Assembly (NCBI GenBank): GCA_963707665.1
Contig: CAVPQU010000003.1
Location: 1-64,000, forward strand
DNA from: DATJCV01 sp963707665
GTDB lineage: Bacteria > Pseudomonadota > Gammaproteobacteria > Burkholderiales > Burkholderiaceae_D
Length of the DNA: 64,000 nucleotides
Direction: 5' to 3'
The notes below the pieces were generated by a model that was not told the origin of the DNA, searched no databases, and saw only the letters and a list, made by a program, of their open reading frames with translations. Each line of letters begins with the position of its first letter. Position 1 is the stretch's first letter. Made by a program: the position numbers and the translations under genes. Of this stretch, positions 60,790 to 64,000 are shown piece after piece.

Positions 60790-61431
60790 CTAGCTGGCGA
60801 ATTTCCTGTAGAACTTCCACAGGCCGCCCAGCATCAGCGGCACTACGGCGGCACCGACGCCGATCAGCACGATGGTGTTCAAATGGTCGCGGATGATCGG
60901 CATATTGCCGAAGAAATAGCCGGAAGCGACCAGACCCACCACCCACAGCAGCGCGCCGGAGATGTTGAAGGACTGGAATTTCGAAAAGGTCATTTTCGAG
61001 ACGCCGGCGACAAACGGCGCAAAGGTGCGCACGATCGGCACGAAGCGCGACAGCACGATGGTCTTGCCGCCGTGCTTTTCGTAAAACAGGTGGGTCTTGT
61101 GCAATGCCGCCTTGTCCAGCCAGCGGTAATCATGAGTAAACACCTTCTGGCCGATGGCGCTGCCTATCCAGTAGTTGACCGTATTGCCGGTCACTGCGGC
61201 AGTCACCAGCAAGCCCATCAGCCACCAGATATTGATTTCGCCGGTGGCGCAAAAAGCGCCGGCCACGAACAGCAGCGTATCGCCGGGCAGAAAAGGAAAC
61301 ACTACCAGGCCGGTTTCGCAAAACACGATCAGGAACAGCACCGCGTAAATCATCGTGCCGTAATTCGCAATCAATGTGCCAAGTGATTTGTCGACATGCA
61401 AGATCATGTCGAGCAATTGCATAAAATCCAT
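60790..61431 (-). CDS. DedA-family membrane protein
   Basis: 213 residues, five to six membrane segments. VFPFLPGDTLLFVAGAFCAT carries the FLPG-D motif and GKTIVLSRFVPIVRTFAPFV, followed by AGVSKM, the conserved Arg-rich motif of DedA/VTT proteins, which act in undecaprenyl-phosphate or phospholipid flipping and proton-dependent envelope homeostasis. It lies convergent to the chemoreceptor and divergent from mutL. Confidence 0.92.
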   Translation of the reverse strand: MDFMQLLDMILHVDKSLGTLIANYGTMIYAVLFLIVFCETGLVVFPFLPGDTLLFVAGAFCATGEINIWWLMGLLVTAAVTGNTVNYWIGSAIGQKVFTHDYRWLDKAALHKTHLFYEKHGGKTIVLSRFVPIVRTFAPFVAGVSKMTFSKFQSFNISGALLWVVGLVASGYFFGNMPIIRDHLNTIVLIGVGAAVVPLMLGGLWKFYRKFAS

Positions 61432-61520
61432 GATATTTCCAATAGTGAGCCGCCGAAATCATACACCACCGGCCTGCCTCGCCGCACGAAGCGTGTAGCC
61501 TGCGCAGTTATAATCACTGA

Positions 61521-63355
61521 ATGAATTCTTCTCCGAGTGCAACGCGTCCGATCAAGCCGCTGCCTGACCAGTTGATCTCGCAAATCGCCGCTGGCGAAGT
61601 GGTCGAACGGCCGGCTGCGGTGGTCAAGGAATTGCTGGAAAACGCGCTCGATGCCGGCGCCACGCAGATCGCGGTGCGACTGGAACAAGGCGGCGTCAAG
61701 CGCATTGCGATCACCGACAACGGCCGCGGCATCGCCGCCGAACAATTGCCGCTGGCCTTGGCACGCCACGCCACCTCCAAGATCGCCTCGCTGCATGAAC
61801 TGGAACATGTCGCCACGCTCGGCTTTCGCGGCGAGGCGCTGGCCTCGATTGCCGCCGTGGCCCAGTTACGGCTGACCTCGCGCACCGCCGACGCTGCCCA
61901 CGCCTCGGAAATCGCCAGCACGGGTGACGGCGTGATTCCCGCCTCCGGCGCGCCCGGCACTACGCTGGACGTGCAGGATCTGTATTTCAACACGCCAGCG
62001 CGGCGCAAGTTCCTGAAATCGGAACAGACCGAGTTCGGCCATTGCGCCGAAGTGGTGCGGCGCATTGCGCTGGCGCGGCCCGATGTCGCCTTCTCACTGT
62101 CGCACAACGGCAAGACGGTCGGCGCATTGGAATGTCGCCGACATCGCCAAGCGCAGCGCACAAATCCTCGGCGATGAATTCGCCCAGGCCAGCCTGGGGC
62201 TGGAGCAGGTGGCCGGGCCGCTGCGCCTGCACGGTTTCGTCGGCCTGCCAACGGCTTCGAAAGCGCGTGCCGATGCGCAATATTTCTATGTCAACGGCCG
62301 TTTCGTGCGCGACAAACTGCTGACACACGCGGTGCGCGCGGCCTACCAGGACGTGCTGCACGGCGATCGCTTCCCGTCCTACCTGCTGCAACTCGACCTC
62401 GACCCGGCCTTGGTCGACGTCAACGTTCATCCAGCCAAGACCGAAGTACGCTTTCGCGACAGCCGCGCCGTGCATCAGTTCGTGTTCCACGCGGTGCAGC
62501 GGGCGCTGGCACAAACTTCGGCCACCGCCTTTGGCACCGCGCCAGCGCCGCAGCCGGCGCAGCCGTCCGCCCTGCGCTGGATCGGGACGCCGCAACAGAC
62601 CAGCTTCGGTCCGCGTTTTGCCAGCGGCACCGGCGTGGCGCAAAGCACCGCGAACTATGGCGCGCTGTTTGCCGCCGACGCCAGCCACCACCCGCAGCCC
62701 GCCGATGCCGCATCCCGGTCAGCCACGCTGCCGCAGCCTGCGGCGGCGATCCCGTCGCTGCAGCAGGATGAATTCCCGCTCGGCTTCGCGCTGGCCCAGT
62801 TGCACGGCATTTACATCCTTGCGCAAAACACGCGCGGACTGGTGCTGGTCGACATGCATGCGGCGCATGAGCGGATCGTGTATGAACAGTTAAAGAATGC
62901 GCTGGACGCCGATGTGCTGGGAGTGCAGCCACTGCTGATTCCGATCACTTTTTTTGCCGATGCGGTCGAAGTCGGCACCGCCACCGAACATCAGGAGACG
63001 CTGCAGGCGCTCGGCTTCGACATCAGCGCGCTGTCGCCGACCACGCTGGCGGTGCGCTCGGTGCCGGCGCTGCTGAAAAACGCCGACGCCCAGACACTGG
63101 CGCGCGACGTGCTGCGCGATGTGCGCGAATTCGGCGGCTCGCGCGTGCTGCTGGAGCGACGCAACGAATTGCTGGGCACCCTGGCCTGCCACACGCGCGG
63201 TGCGCGCCAACCGCAGCTTGACGGTGCCGGAAATGAACGCGCTGCTGCGCCAGATGGAAGCCACCGAACGCGCCGACCAGTGCAATCACGGCCGCCCGAC
63301 CTGGGTGCAGCTGGCGATTGCCGATCTCGACCGCTTGTTCCTGCGCGGACAATGA
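61521..63355 (+). CDS. mutL: DNA mismatch repair protein MutL (two frame breaks)
   Basis: Couples MutS mismatch recognition to strand removal. The N-terminal GHKL ATPase shows IAAGEVVERPAAVVKELLEN, then ALDAGA, DNGRGIAAEQLPLALARHAT followed by SK, and TLGFRGEALASIA. Breaks near 62124 (extra G before CATTGGAAT) and 63195 are each fixed by removing one base. The C-terminal dimerisation domain has LVLVDMHAAHERIVYEQLKN and, in the last frame, NALLRQMEATERADQCNHGR, then PTW. It has no DQHA(X)2E(X)4E endonuclease motif, as in bacteria with MutH or other strand signals. Corrected length is 610 residues. The stop overlaps the miaA start. Confidence 0.94.
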
Positions 63356-64000
63356 ACCTGCGCCCGCAAACCACTTGGCGGTTGCCATCATGGGCCCGAC
63401 TGCGTCCGGCAAGACCGCTGCCGCGCTGGAGATCGCGCGCCATATTCCGAGCGAAATCATTTCGGTCGATTCGGCACTGGTGTATCGCGGCATGGACATC
63501 GGCACCGCCAAACCGAGCGCCGCCGAACGGGCCGAGGTGCCGCACCACCTGATCGACATCATCGAGCCGAGCGCCGCCTATTCGGCCATGCAATTCCGCC
63601 AGGACGCGCTGCGGCTGGTGAGCGAAATTCTGGCGCGCGGCCGGCTGCCGTTGCTGGTGGGCGGCACCATGCTGTATTTCAAGGCCTTGCAGAGATGGCC
63701 TGGATGACTTGCCGGCAGCCGATGCGCCACTGCGCGCCCGGCTGGAACAGGAAGCCGCCGCGCTCGGCATGCCGGCACTGCACGCACGCCTCGCCCAGTT
63801 CGACGCCGCTACCGCCGCGCGCCTGCAGCCAAACGACAGCGCAGCGCATCCAGCGCGCGCTGGAAATCATCGAACTGAGCGGCCAGCCGATGTCAGCCTT
63901 GCTGGCGCGCAGGCGAGACGACCGAGTTGCCGTTCCGACCTGCTGTCGATCGCGCTGGAGCCATCGGAGCGCAGCGTGCTGCACCAACGCATCGCCAGCC
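63352..64000 (+). CDS. miaA: tRNA dimethylallyltransferase MiaA (5' part, several frame breaks)
   Basis: Isopentenylates A37 of UNN-decoding tRNAs. The P-loop AVAIMGPTASGKTAAALEIA and ISVDSALVYRGMDIGTAKPS, then AERAEVPHHLIDII and LLVGGTMLYFKAL are unmistakable. The ATG at 63352 (overlapping the mutL TGA) is in another frame than the P-loop, so either a break lies within the first 15 codons or the start is a TTG near 63375. More breaks occur near 63691, 63841, 63913 and 63935. Downstream DGLDDLPAADAPLRARLE, RIQRALEIIELSGQPMSALL and SIALEPSERSVLHQRIA follow the family. The gene leaves the window. The break density here is the highest anywhere. Confidence 0.88.

Overview
The window is about 64 kb of a GC-rich bacterial chromosome. 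Gene order points to the Betaproteobacteria, order Burkholderiales, most likely family Oxalobacteraceae (the Herminiimonas, Collimonas, Herbaspirillum neighbourhood). The evidence is the rpsU-yqeY-dnaG-rpoD-tRNA(CAU) block, the tsaE-amiC-mutL-miaA block with queG divergent to it, a fused phaAB in a seven-subunit cation/proton antiporter operon, and a nitrite reductase carrying a C-terminal haem c domain. The family is inferred from gene content; I could not search a database. No phage, insertion sequence, CRISPR array, rRNA or replication origin was seen.

Layout. 1-5.2 kb: LPS assembly, all on the minus strand (GT8 and GT9 glycosyltransferases, MsbA flippase, O-antigen ligase). 5.2-13 kb: dnaE, trhO, a pirin, gluQ and a DEAD-box helicase. 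13.0-16.2 kb: nirK behind two tandem FNR-type boxes, a small secreted CGHC protein and a hemerythrin-like protein. 16.4-22.5 kb: phaABCDEFG with 4-base overlaps. 22.9-29.6 kb: a RIO-type kinase, tRNA(CAU), rpoD, dnaG, yqeY, rpsU. 29.7-38.1 kb: a BaiN/HI0933 flavoprotein, tsaD, a Kef-type antiporter, ybdK, plsY, ybaK, a 55-residue Lys-rich protein, xerD and a truncated ogt. 38.4-44.1 kb: a TRAP dicarboxylate transporter (dctPQM) divergent from its likely sensor/regulator pair (dctSR). 44.4-55.8 kb: a stress and envelope region (HdeD-like protein, DUF2171-DksA fusion, pirin, two near-identical dps genes, MFS exporter, cardiolipin-synthase-like PLD, FUSC and AEC transporters, SRPBCC protein) with gene remnants. 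55.9-64 kb: queG, tsaE, amiC, a chemoreceptor, DedA, mutL and the start of miaA.

Two cross-cutting observations matter. First, some 35 reading-frame breaks lie in 17 otherwise convincing genes, several of them essential (dnaE, msbA, rpoD, miaA), and nearly all behave as one extra base. The tRNA also has two extra T in its D-loop. Insertion errors in the sequence explain this better than gene death, so I annotate these as single genes with breaks; reconstructed lengths become normal. Second, four intergenic places carry a 62-bp element with a GTATG core and a GTATRT core exactly 53 bp apart and partly conserved interiors; a fifth place has a half copy. I do not recognise this family, and it is the best candidate here for something undescribed.

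How the genes fit together: the window is mostly housekeeping (replication, transcription, translation quality control, tRNA modification, cell wall and LPS). Added to it are accessory modules for oxygen-limited nitrite reduction, monovalent cation/pH homeostasis, organic-acid uptake, and protection against oxidative and envelope stress.
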